Origin: Ruegeria marina
Lineage (GTDB): Bacteria; Pseudomonadota; Alphaproteobacteria; Rhodobacterales; Rhodobacteraceae
Direction of reading: 5' to 3'
Length of the DNA: 64,000 nt
NCBI RefSeq assembly: GCF_900101475.1
Contig: NZ_FMZV01000010.1
Span: 1-64,000, forward strand
Positions 42,356 through 53,146 of the stretch are shown here, in pieces. Position numbers and translations under genes: made by a program. The notes below the pieces were generated by a model. The model saw only the letters and a program-made list of their open reading frames with translations, was not told the origin of the DNA and did not search any database. Position 1 is the stretch's first letter. The number at the start of each line of letters is the position of its first letter.

Positions 42356-44305
42356 ATGTCACTGCCCCCCGGATTTCTGGACGAATTGCGCAACCGCCTG
42401 AGCCTGACACAGGTTGTCGGTCGCAAAGTCATGTGGGACATGCGCAAGTCGAACCAGGGCAAGGGCGACATGTGGGCGCCGTGTCCGTTCCACCATGAAA
42501 AGACCGCCTCGTTTCATGTGGATGACCGCAAGGGGTTCTATTACTGCTTTGGTTGCCACGCCAAGGGCGACGCTCTGAAATTCGTCCAGGAAACCGAGAA
42601 TGTCGGCTTCATGGAAGCGGTCGAGATTCTGGCGCGCGAGGCAGGTATGCCGATGCCTGCTCGCGATCCGAAGGCGCAGGAAAAGCAGGATTTTCGGGGC
42701 CAGTTGGCCGAGGTGATGGAACAGGCGGTGCAGTTCTTTCGCCTGAACCTGAACGCGGGCAGCGGGGGGGCGGCGCGTGACTATCTGGTCCGGCGCGGGT
42801 TGAAGGGCGCGGCGCTGGAGCGTTGGGAAGTCGGCTTTGCCCCTGACGGCTGGCAGGGATTGTGGGATCATCTGCGCGGCAAAGGCGTGCGGGAGGAATT
42901 GATTTTTGGCGCGGGTCTGGCCAAGCCCTCGACCAGGGGCGGCAAGCCATATGACGTGTTCCGCAACCGGATCATGTTCCCGATCCGCGACGCGCGCGGG
43001 CGGTGTATCGCCTTTGGTGGTCGGGCAATGGACCCCAAGGACAATGCCAAGTACCTGAATTCACCCGAAACCGTGCTTTTCGACAAGGGGCGCAGCCTGT
43101 TCAACCACGGGCCTGCCCGCACGGCGGCCGGGCAGGGGCAGCCGCTGGTGGTGGCCGAGGGCTACATGGATGTGATCGCGCTGTCCGAGGCCGGGTTCGG
43201 CGCGGCGGTGGCGCCGCTGGGCACGGCGGTGACCGAAGAGCAGTTGCACATGCTCTGGCGCATTGCCGACGAGCCGATCATCGCGCTGGATGGCGACACG
43301 GCGGGATTGCGCGCGGCGATGCGGGTGATCGACCTGGCCCTGCCGCTGCTGGAGGCCGGAAAATCGCTGCGTTTTGCGATAATGCCCGAAGGCAAGGATC
43401 CTGATGATCTGATCCGGGCAGAGGGTTCGGCAGCGATGCAAAACGTTCTGGATCAGGCCGTGCCCATGGTGCGCCTCTTGTGGCAGCGCGAGACCGAGGG
43501 CCGAGTGTTCGACAGCCCCGAGCGCAAGGCAGCGCTGGACAAGAACCTGCGAGAAAAGATCATGCTGATCCGCGATCCTTCGATCCGGACCCACTACGGG
43601 CAGGAGATAAAGGATCTGCGTTGGCAGCTGTTCCGCCCGCAACGTGTGTCCCGGACGCAAACCTGGCAAAAACGGGGACCGGGTCGGCCGGAAAATGCGC
43701 CGGCCAGCTCAAGTGCGCGCAGTTCGTTCCTGGCCTCCACCCAGAACGCGGAAATCCACCTGCGCGAAGCAGCCATCCTGGCGATAGCGATCCTGAACCC
43801 GCAGGTTGTCGTGGAATTCGAGCACCAGCTTGAAGAAATGGAGTGCCATGATCCGGATTACGCGGCGCTGCGGCAGGCCCTTTTGCGCCATGCGATCGAT
43901 GATCCGGAGAACCTCAAGGACCATATCATCGCGTCTTTGGGAGGAGAGGTCCTTGAAAACCTGCTGAACCTACGCCATGTGGCAGTCATCCCCTGTGTGT
44001 ACAAACCTGGCGATGACGAGAAGGCCGCGATGACGATGGCCGAGGAGCTCGCGAAAATCAAGGCGCTCCGGGGGTATGAAGCTGAAGTGGACGAAGCGCG
44101 TGAGGATATAGCCGATACCGAAGACGAGGCGCTGACATACCGTTTGGCCAGGGCGGCGGAAGAAAGAAACCGCGCGAGCCGCAGCCAGAACGAGGACAAG
44201 GCGATCTTTGAGGTGGCGGACAACGGGGCGCGAATCAAGCGTGACGAACGCGAGGCTTTCGCCGCCATAATGGCGGGAATCAAATTCGACCGGAAACGCC
44301 GATAG
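42356..44305 (+). CDS. dnaG: DNA primase
   Basis: Makes RNA primers at the replication fork. 649 residues. The CHC2 zinc finger has ligands Cys43, His46, Cys64 and Cys67. The TOPRIM domain shows VVAEGYMDVIAL and ALDGDTAG. The C-terminal region, for helicase binding, is rich in charged residues. It stands 110 bp before rpoD, the classic macromolecular-synthesis arrangement, here without rpsU. The start MSLPPGFLDELR is the typical alphaproteobacterial N-terminus. Confidence 0.97.
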   Translation: MSLPPGFLDELRNRLSLTQVVGRKVMWDMRKSNQGKGDMWAPCPFHHEKTASFHVDDRKGFYYCFGCHAKGDALKFVQETENVGFMEAVEILAREAGMPMPARDPKAQEKQDFRGQLAEVMEQAVQFFRLNLNAGSGGAARDYLVRRGLKGAALERWEVGFAPDGWQGLWDHLRGKGVREELIFGAGLAKPSTRGGKPYDVFRNRIMFPIRDARGRCIAFGGRAMDPKDNAKYLNSPETVLFDKGRSLFNHGPARTAAGQGQPLVVAEGYMDVIALSEAGFGAAVAPLGTAVTEEQLHMLWRIADEPIIALDGDTAGLRAAMRVIDLALPLLEAGKSLRFAIMPEGKDPDDLIRAEGSAAMQNVLDQAVPMVRLLWQRETEGRVFDSPERKAALDKNLREKIMLIRDPSIRTHYGQEIKDLRWQLFRPQRVSRTQTWQKRGPGRPENAPASSSARSSFLASTQNAEIHLREAAILAIAILNPQVVVEFEHQLEEMECHDPDYAALRQALLRHAIDDPENLKDHIIASLGGEVLENLLNLRHVAVIPCVYKPGDDEKAAMTMAEELAKIKALRGYEAEVDEAREDIADTEDEALTYRLARAAEERNRASRSQNEDKAIFEVADNGARIKRDEREAFAAIMAGIKFDRKRR

Positions 44306-44350
44306 GGCGTTTTCCTAAGGAACTGGCAAAATAAAACAGGTACACGGGTG

Positions 44351-44382
44351 GCCGAATCAATTCTGAGCACTAATGATTCGGC
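44351..44382 (+). promoter_or_regulatory. Stem-loop in the dnaG-rpoD gap
   Basis: Perfect 9-bp arms GCCGAATCA and TGATTCGGC around a 14-base loop, ending 33 bp before the rpoD start codon. There is no T-run, so it is not an intrinsic terminator. It may be a 5'-UTR structure, an RNase processing site or a protein-binding palindrome at an rpoD promoter. Confidence 0.5.
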
Positions 44383-44415
44383 TTAACGAATCGCCCATCC
44401 CTGCAGGAGCACTGA

Positions 44416-46401
<1,986 letters not shown>

Positions 46402-46414
46402 TCGGGTTTACACC

Positions 46415-46443
46415 ACAGGCGCCCTTCGGGGCGCCTGTTTTTT
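46415..46443 (+). terminator. Intrinsic terminator of rpoD
   Basis: Perfect 10-bp stem ACAGGCGCCC/GGGCGCCTGT with a TTCG tetraloop and a run of T, 13 bp after the rpoD stop. It may also serve the convergent metallopeptidase gene. Confidence 0.92.
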
Positions 46444-46457
46444 CTGGCGCAGACAGA

Positions 46458-46844
46458 TCAGGTCCACCATTCGTCGATCGTGGCGATGTCTTCGTCCGAC
46501 CAGCCGAAGTGATGCGCGAACTCGTGCACGACCACATGCGCGATCAGATCGTCGAGGTCGATGTCGGCGCGCTCGCGCCACTCGGCAAGAATGGGTTCGC
46601 GGAACAGCCACACCGCGTCGGGCGGGGCGAGGAAATCCGCGATGGATTTCTCGGTCATCGGAATCCCGTCATAAAGACCGGTCAGATCGAGCGGATCCTC
46701 GATGCCGAGATCGGCGAGCATGTCGGGGGCCGGCCAGTCGGCGATGCGCAGCAGCACGAGCTGCGCGGCGGCGCGAAAGGCGGCGGGCATCGTGTCGACG
46801 GTGCGGCGGGCAACGGTTTCGAAATGGCTGAGGTCAGTGCGCAT
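46458..46844 (-). CDS. Zincin-like metallopeptidase-family protein
   Basis: 128 residues. The zinc motif HEFAHHFG (HExxH type) with following acidic residues (SDEDIATIDEWW) marks the small minimal-metalloprotease family (DUF1025-like) of Proteobacteria. No signal peptide, so cytoplasmic. Physiological substrate unknown. The start MRTDLSHFE at 46844 is preferred; an upstream in-frame start adds nine unconserved residues. It is divergent from the GTA cluster. Confidence 0.88.
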   Translation of the reverse strand: MRTDLSHFETVARRTVDTMPAAFRAAAQLVLLRIADWPAPDMLADLGIEDPLDLTGLYDGIPMTEKSIADFLAPPDAVWLFREPILAEWRERADIDLDDLIAHVVVHEFAHHFGWSDEDIATIDEWWT

Positions 46845-46974
46845 GACACAGATATGACTAAGGCGGTGCAAAGTGAAAAGCGTGAAACGCGCCGCAGGGT
46901 GGGCGCGCAGGCCGTCTGGTAAGGTTTTGTTAGGTATTACAGCGCGTTAGGCGTTGCGTTGTTGCGCGTTTTGC

Positions 46975-47003
46975 TTGACTCTGCGCGCGGTTTCACGTAT
47001 AGG
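46975..47003 (+). promoter_or_regulatory. Sigma-70 promoter upstream of the GTA cluster
   Basis: TTGACT, 17 bp, TATAGG: near-consensus -35 and -10 with ideal spacing, about 107 bp before GTA g1. It is the best promoter in the gap between the divergent metallopeptidase gene and g1. The expected start is near 47010. Confidence 0.7.
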
Positions 47004-47028
47004 TTGTGACATGCTAGAAGAGGTGGGC

Positions 47029-47062
47029 AAACGGCCCCGGGGTGACCCGGCGGCCGTTTTTT
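47029..47062 (+). terminator. Terminator-like hairpin in the GTA leader
   Basis: Stem AAACGGCC-CCGGG / CCCGG-(C)-GGCCGTTT with a GTGA tetraloop, one bulged C and six T residues. It begins about 20 bases after the predicted transcription start and ends 47 bp before g1. By sequence it is a strong intrinsic terminator, yet the only transcript that could reach it is the GTA leader itself. It therefore acts either as an attenuator or as the 3' end of a roughly 50-nt RNA. Confidence 0.75.
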
Positions 47063-47109
47063 CGTCTCTCTCGTGCGGAGATCACTCTCGCATGAGGTCA
47101 CGAGCAAAC

Positions 47110-47454
47110 ATGACTTTGATTACCCCAGAGGAGCGGATTTCCCGGACGGCCGATTTGCTTCAGTCGCTCGAGAATTCCATTCGCGATCTGCGCAATGCGG
47201 CGGAAGACCTGCAACAGCGGATTCGAGCCGGGGAGGAAGGCGATCTTGCCGGTTTCGGCAAGCAGGTGGGTCAGGCCGCGAGCCTGATCCGCGAGTGTCA
47301 GAAAGTGGAGGCCAGTTTTGCCGAACAGATACGAAGGGAAGCGGGCATTGCCCAAGGGGGATACGCGCTCGATCTCGAGCGCGCCCGATCTGAGATCGGG
47401 TGCCGCCTTGCTCGCCTGCGCAAGTGCTGCCGAGAGGGAGCGGTTTCTGAGTGA
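47110..47454 (+). CDS. GTA g1, small terminase-like subunit
   Basis: 114 residues, mainly helical and charged (ERISRTADLLQSLENSIRDL onward), as for RcGTA g1, shown to be the small terminase component that works with g2 in packaging random host DNA. The start MTLITPEERI is the first ATG that leaves the leader structure outside. Its 3' end overlaps the g2 frame. First gene of the GTA operon. Confidence 0.82.
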   Translation: MTLITPEERISRTADLLQSLENSIRDLRNAAEDLQQRIRAGEEGDLAGFGKQVGQAASLIRECQKVEASFAEQIRREAGIAQGGYALDLERARSEIGCRLARLRKCCREGAVSE

Positions 47455-48733
47455 GATCAGAGAGGGAGGGCTGTGCGCCCTCCCTTTTTTATTCGAGTTC
47501 TGGGCGATGGAGCATCAGTTGCCGCCTGAGGGCGATTGGCGCGCCTGGGTGATTCTGGGCGGGCGTGGCGCGGGCAAGACGCGCGCAGGCGCCGAATGGG
47601 TGCGCGCGCAGGTCGAAGGCTCGCGGCCGATGGACGAGGGGCGCGCACGGCGGGTGGCGCTGGTGGGCGAGACCTATGACCAGGTGCGCGACGTGATGGC
47701 GTTTGGCGACAGTGGTATCTTGCACTGTTCGCCGCCCGACCGGCGGCCGCAGTGGAAGGCCAGCGAGCGCAAGCTGATCTGGCCCAACGGGGCCGAGGCA
47801 CAGACCTTTTCGGCGCAGGATCCCGAGGCGCTGCGCGGGCCGCAGTTCGACGCGGCCTGGGTGGACGAGCTCGCCAAGTGGAAAAAGGGCGTCGAGGCCT
47901 GGGACATGCTGCAATTCGCGCTGCGCCTGGGAGAGCGGCCACAGGTCTGTGTGACCACGACGCCGCGCAACGTGAAAGTGTTGAAGGACCTGCTGGCAGC
48001 ACGCAGCACGGTGCAGACCCATGCGCCGACCGAAGCGAACCGGGCCAATCTGGCCGAGTCATTCCTGGAGGAGGTGCGGGCGCGTTATGCCGGGACCCGG
48101 TTGGGGCGGCAGGAGTTGGACGGGGTTCTGCTGGCCGATGCCGAGGGGGCGCTGTGGACCGGTGCGATGCTGGAGACGGCCCGGGGCGGCGCGGTACCGG
48201 TACTCGACCGGGTGGTGGTTGCGCTGGACCCCTCGGTGAGCGGCGGCGCAGGGGCCGATGCCTGCGGTATCGTGGTGGTGGGCGTGCAGATGCAGGGGCC
48301 GCCGCAGGATTGGTGCGCCTGGGTGCTAGCGGACCGAACGGTGAAGTGGGCGGGGCCGAACGGCTGGGCGCGGGCGGCGATTGCGGCGATGGATGAGTTC
48401 GGGGCCGAGCGGCTGGTGGCCGAGGTCAACCAGGGTGGCCAGCTGGTCGAAGAGGTGCTGCGCCAGGTGGACCCGCTGCTGCCGTTCAAGGCGGTGCATG
48501 CGGCGCGCGGCAAGGTGGCGCGGGCCGAACCGGTGGCGGCGCTCTACGAGCAGGGTCGGGTGCGCCATGTGGCGGGGCTGACGGATCTGGAAGAGCAGAT
48601 GTGCCAGATGACCGCGCGCGGCTATGAAGGGCCGGGGTCGCCCGACCGGGTCGATGCGCTGGTCTGGGCGATGCACGAGGTCATGATCGCGCCGGCGGCG
48701 GCCTGGCGGCGGCCGAGGCTGCGGATGTTGTGA
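47408..48733 (+). CDS. GTA g2, large terminase subunit
   Basis: About 441 residues. ATPase Walker A GGRGAGKTRAG, Walker B-like FDAAWVDELAKW, and C-terminal RNaseH-like nuclease with VVALDPSVSGGAGAD and DRVDALVWAMHEV. It pumps and cuts host DNA into GTA heads. The start is uncertain: in-frame TTG codons at 47318 (with GTGGAGG upstream, deep inside g1) and 47408, or ATG at 47504, which would cut into the conserved LFEFWAMEHQ segment. 47408 is a compromise with limited overlap. Confidence 0.9.
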   Translation: MLACASAAERERFLSEIREGGLCALPFLFEFWAMEHQLPPEGDWRAWVILGGRGAGKTRAGAEWVRAQVEGSRPMDEGRARRVALVGETYDQVRDVMAFGDSGILHCSPPDRRPQWKASERKLIWPNGAEAQTFSAQDPEALRGPQFDAAWVDELAKWKKGVEAWDMLQFALRLGERPQVCVTTTPRNVKVLKDLLAARSTVQTHAPTEANRANLAESFLEEVRARYAGTRLGRQELDGVLLADAEGALWTGAMLETARGGAVPVLDRVVVALDPSVSGGAGADACGIVVVGVQMQGPPQDWCAWVLADRTVKWAGPNGWARAAIAAMDEFGAERLVAEVNQGGQLVEEVLRQVDPLLPFKAVHAARGKVARAEPVAALYEQGRVRHVAGLTDLEEQMCQMTARGYEGPGSPDRVDALVWAMHEVMIAPAAAWRRPRLRML

Positions 48734-48857
48734 GCGCTGTGTTGCGCCAGGTGCGAACGGTCTGTTTCCGGCTTTTGAGCAATGATGGCGGATAACTCCC
48801 CTCAGCAAGTCCACAGAGCGCAACCGGCGCCGGGGCACAGAGATAGGAGCCAATGTC

Positions 48858-50030
48858 ATGATCTTTGATTTCCTGCGTCGCGGAGCCGGGGTGGGGGCGC
48901 CCGAGGTCAAGGCGAGCGCCGCCGGGCCGGTGGTGGCCTGGCACAATGCCGGACGCGTCGCCTGGAGCCCGCGCGATACCGCCTCGCTGACGCGGACCGG
49001 GTTTGCGGGCAATCCGGTGGGGTTCCGCTCGGTCAAGCTGATCGCTGAGGCGGCGGCAGCGCTGCCGCTGGTGTTGCAGGATCATTGCCAGCGCTACGAG
49101 ATCCATCCGATGCTGTCGCTGGTGCGCCGCCCGAACGCGGCGCAGGGGCGGGCCGAGCTGATGGAGGCGCTGTTCGGGCAGCTTTTGCTGACCGGCAACG
49201 CCTATGTCGAGGCGGTGGCGGGCGAAGCCGGGCTGCCGCTGGAGTTGCATGTGCTGCGCTCGGACCGGATGAGCGTGGTGCCGGGAACGGATGGCTGGCC
49301 GGTGGCCTATACCTATACCGTGGGGGCCAGGACGCATCGGTTCGATGCGGGTTCTATCTGTCATATCAAGGCGTTCCATCCGCAGGACGACCATTACGGG
49401 TTCTCGCCGATGCAGGCGGCGGCGATGGCGGTGGATGTGCATAATGCGGCTTCGCGCTGGTCGAAATCGCTCTTGGACAATGCGGCGCGGCCTTCGGGCG
49501 CGCTGGTGTGGAAGGGATCGGATGGGCAGGGCGTGATGGCCGAGGACCAGTTCCGCCGCCTGTCCGATGAGATCGAGGCGAATTTCCAGGGCGCGCGCAA
49601 TGCCGGCCGGCCGATGGTGCTGGAGGGCGGGCTCGACTGGAAGCCGATGGGATTCTCGCCCTCGGACATGGAGTTTCAGAAGACCAAGGAAGCCGCCGCC
49701 CGCGAGATCGCGCTGGCCTTTGGCGTGCCGCCGATGCTGCTGGGCATCCAGGGGGACGCGACCTATTCGAACTACCAGGAGGCAAACCGGGCGTTCTATC
49801 GCCTGACCGTGCTGCCGCTGGTGACGCGGGTGGCGGCAAGTCTGTCGGAGTGGCTGTCGGGGTTTGCGGGCGAGGCGCTGGCGCTGAAACCCGACCTGGA
49901 CCAGGTGCCGGCGCTGGCTGCCGAGCGCGATGCGCAATGGGCGCGGGTGACGGCGGCTGATTTCCTGTCTCCGGCGGAGAAGCGGGCGATCCTGGGTCTG
50001 CCGCCGCTGGCGGAGGGCGCCGATGGCTGA
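48858..50030 (+). CDS. GTA g3, portal protein
   Basis: 390 residues of the HK97-type portal family. It forms the dodecameric channel through which DNA enters and leaves the head. Supporting segments: NPVGFRSVKLIAEAAAALPL at the N-terminus, LLTGNAYVEAV, and FGVPPMLLGI with the following YSNYQEANRAFYRLTV near residue 310, typical of phage portals. The ATG follows AGATAGGAGCCAATGTC. The last 8 bp overlap g3.5. Confidence 0.93.
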   Translation: MIFDFLRRGAGVGAPEVKASAAGPVVAWHNAGRVAWSPRDTASLTRTGFAGNPVGFRSVKLIAEAAAALPLVLQDHCQRYEIHPMLSLVRRPNAAQGRAELMEALFGQLLLTGNAYVEAVAGEAGLPLELHVLRSDRMSVVPGTDGWPVAYTYTVGARTHRFDAGSICHIKAFHPQDDHYGFSPMQAAAMAVDVHNAASRWSKSLLDNAARPSGALVWKGSDGQGVMAEDQFRRLSDEIEANFQGARNAGRPMVLEGGLDWKPMGFSPSDMEFQKTKEAAAREIALAFGVPPMLLGIQGDATYSNYQEANRAFYRLTVLPLVTRVAASLSEWLSGFAGEALALKPDLDQVPALAAERDAQWARVTAADFLSPAEKRAILGLPPLAEGADG

Positions 50031-50247
50031 TGGGCCGGGCTATGCGCCCTTTGACTGCGCGCCGGGGCTGCGGCTGGAGGCGCATGAGCGGGTCTCGGCC
50101 CTGCAACACGAGCATCTCTGCCGTCGGCTGGACCAGCTGGACGAGGTGCTGGAGCGACTGGAGCGGCGGCTGTGGCTGACGGTTTACGGCGTCGCAGGAG
50201 CGATCCTGGCCCAGGTGTTTCAATCGTTCCTGGTGGTGACGCCCTGA
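50023..50247 (+). CDS. GTA g3.5, small membrane-helix protein
   Basis: 74 residues with an amphipathic helical middle (LCRRLDQLDEVLERLERRL) and one C-terminal hydrophobic segment (VYGVAGAILAQVFQSFLVV). It sits between portal and protease exactly where g3.5 occurs in RcGTA. Function not established. Overlaps the portal gene by 8 bp. Confidence 0.8.
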   Translation: MADGPGYAPFDCAPGLRLEAHERVSALQHEHLCRRLDQLDEVLERLERRLWLTVYGVAGAILAQVFQSFLVVTP

Positions 50248-50275
50248 GATTTCAGAGGATTACAAGGAGTAGTTC

Positions 50276-50833
50276 ATGGATATGAATGCGGGGCTGGAGC
50301 ACAAGTTCGCCCGGTTTGGCGAGGGTCTGACGGTCAGCGAGGATGCGGTGATCGAGGGGTATGCGAGCCTGTTCGGTCAGACCGATCAGGGCGGCGACAT
50401 TGTGCAGGCGGGGGCTTATGCGGCCTCGCTGAAGGCGCTGGAGGCCGGGGGGCAGCGGGTCAAGATGCTGTGGCAGCACGACCCGGCGCAACCCATCGGG
50501 GTCTGGGACGAGGTGCGCGAGGACGGGCGCGGGCTGTGGGTCAAGGGCCGGTTGCTGGAGAGCACCCAGAAGGGCCACGAGGCGGCGGCGCTGATCCGGG
50601 CCGGGGCGCTGGACGGGCTGTCGATCGGCTATCGCACGAAACGGGCCGTGAAGGATGACAAGGGCCGGCGGCTCTTGACCGAACTGGAGCTGTGGGAAGT
50701 GTCGCTGGTGACCTTTCCCATGCTGCCCAGTGCCCGGGTCGCGGCCAAGGGGATATCCCCCGAGGCCGAATGGACCTGGCGCAGCATTGCCGAGCTGTTC
50801 GACAGCGCGCGGCAGGAACTGGCGCGAAGGTAA
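50276..50833 (+). CDS. GTA g4, prohead protease
   Basis: 185 residues, HK97 prohead protease family (U35). It trims the N-terminal scaffold part of the capsid protein. Probable catalytic His in KMLWQHDP and Ser in LDGLSIGYRTK. The substrate gene g5 follows 33 bp later. Confidence 0.93.
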   Translation: MDMNAGLEHKFARFGEGLTVSEDAVIEGYASLFGQTDQGGDIVQAGAYAASLKALEAGGQRVKMLWQHDPAQPIGVWDEVREDGRGLWVKGRLLESTQKGHEAAALIRAGALDGLSIGYRTKRAVKDDKGRRLLTELELWEVSLVTFPMLPSARVAAKGISPEAEWTWRSIAELFDSARQELARR

Positions 50834-50866
50834 GCGCGCCGCAACCCACCCAGAAAGGACGTGCCG

Positions 50867-52045
50867 ATGAGCAAGACCGATGTCCCGGCCTTGGCCGGAG
50901 AGGGTGTGCCCCTGGTTCAGGAGGTGAAGCGGGCGATGGCTGGCTTCGTGAGTGAATTCAAGGGGTTTCAGGCCGAACTTGAAATCAAAATGCAACAGAC
51001 GGAAGAGCGATTGACCATGCTGGATCGTAAATCTCAACTCGCGGCGCGTCCGCATCTGGCCGCCTCTCATGACGAGGGCGCGCCGCATCAGAAGGCGTTC
51101 GACGCCTACCTGCGTTCGGGCGACGATGACGCGCTGCGCGGGCTGGTGCTGGAAGGCAAGGCGATGTCGACCGCGATCAACAGCGACGGCGGCTTCCTGG
51201 TCGATCCGCAAACCGCCGAGCGCATAAAGGCGGTGCTTCATTCGACCGCTTCGATCCGGTCGATCGCCTCGGTGGTCAATGTGCAGGCGAATTCCTTCGA
51301 CGTGCTGATCGACCATACCGATATCGGTGCGGGCTGGGCGGACGAGACCGCGGCGGCTACTGAAACCGGGACGCCGTCGATCGACCGGATCTCGATCCCG
51401 CTGCACGAGCTGAGCGCGCTGCCCAAGGCCAGCCAGCGCCTGCTGGACGACAGCGCCTTTGACATCGAGGGCTGGCTGGCGGGCCGGATCGCCGACAAGT
51501 TCGCGCGCGCCGAGGCCGACAGTTTCATCAATGGCGACGGGTTGAACAAGCCGCGCGGGTTCCTGAACCATCCGAAGGTCGCGAACGACAGCTGGGCCTG
51601 GGGCAGCCTGGGTTATGTCGCCTCGGGCGTGGCCGGGGGGATTGATGCTGACGATGTGGTCGACCTGGTCTATGCGCTGGGGGCGCAATACCGGGCCAAC
51701 GGCGCGTTCGTGATGAACTCGAAGACCGCCGGGGTGATCCGCAAGCTGAAGGACGCCGATGGCCGCTTCCTGTGGTCGGATGGTCTGGCCGCGGGCGAAC
51801 CTGCGCGCCTGATGGGTTATCCGGTGGTGATTGCCGAGGATATGCCGGATCCGGCGACCGACAGCTACTCCATCGCGTTTGGCGATTTTGGCGCGGGCTA
51901 TACCGTGGCCGAGCGCCCCGACCTGCGGGTGCTGCGCGATCCGTTCAGCGCCAAGCCGCATGTGCTGTTCTACGCCACCAAGCGCGTGGGTGGCGATGTG
52001 AGCGACTTTGCCGCGATCAAGCTGCTGAAATTCGGCGTCGCCTGA
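50867..52045 (+). CDS. GTA g5, major capsid protein
   Basis: 392 residues, HK97 fold. The first 100 residues are a coiled-coil scaffold (FQAELEIKMQQTEERLTML). The body begins around KAMSTAINSDGGFLVDPQTA (residues 99 on), which matches the processing point known for the R. capsulatus GTA capsid near residue 100. The ATG at 50867 has AAGGA at 8 bp; a GTG 6 bp earlier is less suited. A strong hairpin follows the gene. Confidence 0.95.
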   Translation: MSKTDVPALAGEGVPLVQEVKRAMAGFVSEFKGFQAELEIKMQQTEERLTMLDRKSQLAARPHLAASHDEGAPHQKAFDAYLRSGDDDALRGLVLEGKAMSTAINSDGGFLVDPQTAERIKAVLHSTASIRSIASVVNVQANSFDVLIDHTDIGAGWADETAAATETGTPSIDRISIPLHELSALPKASQRLLDDSAFDIEGWLAGRIADKFARAEADSFINGDGLNKPRGFLNHPKVANDSWAWGSLGYVASGVAGGIDADDVVDLVYALGAQYRANGAFVMNSKTAGVIRKLKDADGRFLWSDGLAAGEPARLMGYPVVIAEDMPDPATDSYSIAFGDFGAGYTVAERPDLRVLRDPFSAKPHVLFYATKRVGGDVSDFAAIKLLKFGVA

Positions 52046-52056
52046 GCGTAGCCGGG

Positions 52057-52082
52057 TCCGGGGCCGGGTAACCGGCCCCGGA
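52057..52082 (+). promoter_or_regulatory. GNRA-loop hairpin after the GTA capsid gene
   Basis: Perfect 11-bp stem TCCGGGGCCGG/CCGGCCCCGGA with a GTAA tetraloop, 11 bp after the g5 stop, in the longest gap (166 bp) inside the GTA cluster. There is no T-run directly after it. It probably stabilises the upstream capsid message or lowers expression of downstream genes. Confidence 0.6.
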
Positions 52083-52211
52083 TGCGGGCGCGCGCCGGTT
52101 TTCCTGGCGTTGTCTAGCTGCTCCCCCTCCGTCCGAGCAACGCGAGGCGGCGCGGGCCCGCATGACCAGAGACGAACGGCCCGGAGGGGTCCGAGCTTGC
52201 GGAGTGAATTG

Positions 52212-52811
52212 ATGATGTTGATCGAAGAGACAGCCGTTCCCGACGCCGCGCTGCCGGTGGCCGAGTTCAAGGCGCATTTGCGGCTGGGCACCGGGTTTGC
52301 CGAGAATGACGTTCAGGACGGGGTGCTGAACGGGTTCTTGCGGGCGGCGATTGCAGCGATCGAGGCGCGGACGGGCAAGGTTCTGATTTCCCGCCAGTAC
52401 TCGTGGACGGTGTATGGCTGGCGCGACCAGACAGGCGAGGTTCTGCCGGTGGCGCCGGTGCAATCGGTCGTCTCGGTGACGCTGCGCGATGCGGGCGGTG
52501 GCGAGACGGTGCTGACTGCTGCGGCCTGTCGGCTGGAGCGTGACAGCCAGCGGCCCCGGCTGCGCCCGGCGGGCGCGCTGTTGCCGACGATACCCACGGG
52601 GGGGGCGGCAGAGATTGTCCTGATGGCGGGCATGGCGCCCGACTGGGGCGGGCTGCCGGCGGACCTGGGGCAAGCGGTTCTGCTCTTGGCGGCACATTAC
52701 TACGAGTACCGGCACGAGACGGCGCTGGGGGATGGTTGCATGCCCTTTGGCGTCACCAGCCTGATCCAGCGTTACCGGACGGTGCGGTTCGGATCGGGGG
52801 TGGTGCAATGA
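52212..52811 (+). CDS. GTA g6, head-tail connector (adaptor) protein
   Basis: 199 residues of the phage head-tail adaptor type (DUF-like gp6 family): N-terminal helical VAEFKAHLRLG with paired acidic residues, middle AAIAAIEARTGKVL and conserved YYEYRHE near the C-terminus. Start MMLIEET after GCGGAGTG. Overlaps g7 through ATGA. Confidence 0.87.
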   Translation: MMLIEETAVPDAALPVAEFKAHLRLGTGFAENDVQDGVLNGFLRAAIAAIEARTGKVLISRQYSWTVYGWRDQTGEVLPVAPVQSVVSVTLRDAGGGETVLTAAACRLERDSQRPRLRPAGALLPTIPTGGAAEIVLMAGMAPDWGGLPADLGQAVLLLAAHYYEYRHETALGDGCMPFGVTSLIQRYRTVRFGSGVVQ

Positions 52812-53146
52812 AGGCGCCGCATCTGAACCGGCGGCTGGCGCTGGAGACACCCGCGCGGGTGGCCGATGGCGCGGGCGGCTTTTCTGAGAGCTGGGATGTG
52901 CTGGGCACGCTCTGGGCCGAGGTGAATGCGCGCAGCGGAACCGAGCGGTTCGAGGCGGGGGCGCCACGCTCGCGCGTGGCCTACCGGATCACGGTGCGCG
53001 CGGCGCCCCAGGGATCGAGCATGCGGCCCGCGCCCGAGCAGCGGTTTACCGAGGGCGGGCGGGCCTTTGTTATCCGAGCTGTGGCCGAGCACGACCCGGC
53101 AGGGCGGTTTTTGACCTGTTTTGCGGATGAGGAGGTAGCGGCATGA
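52808..53146 (+). CDS. GTA g7, head closure protein
   Basis: 112 residues, SPP1 gp16-like stopper. Typical pattern: LNRRLALETPARVADGAGG, WAEVNARSGTERFEAG and RFTEGGRAFVIRAV. Starts inside the g6 stop (ATGA) and ends inside the g8 start. Confidence 0.87.
   Translation: MKAPHLNRRLALETPARVADGAGGFSESWDVLGTLWAEVNARSGTERFEAGAPRSRVAYRITVRAAPQGSSMRPAPEQRFTEGGRAFVIRAVAEHDPAGRFLTCFADEEVAA

Noticed and set aside
50252-52291. Minus-strand frame of about 680 codons opposite GTA g4 and g5
   Set aside because: Shadow of the capsid and protease genes, with a His/Arg/Gln-rich product.
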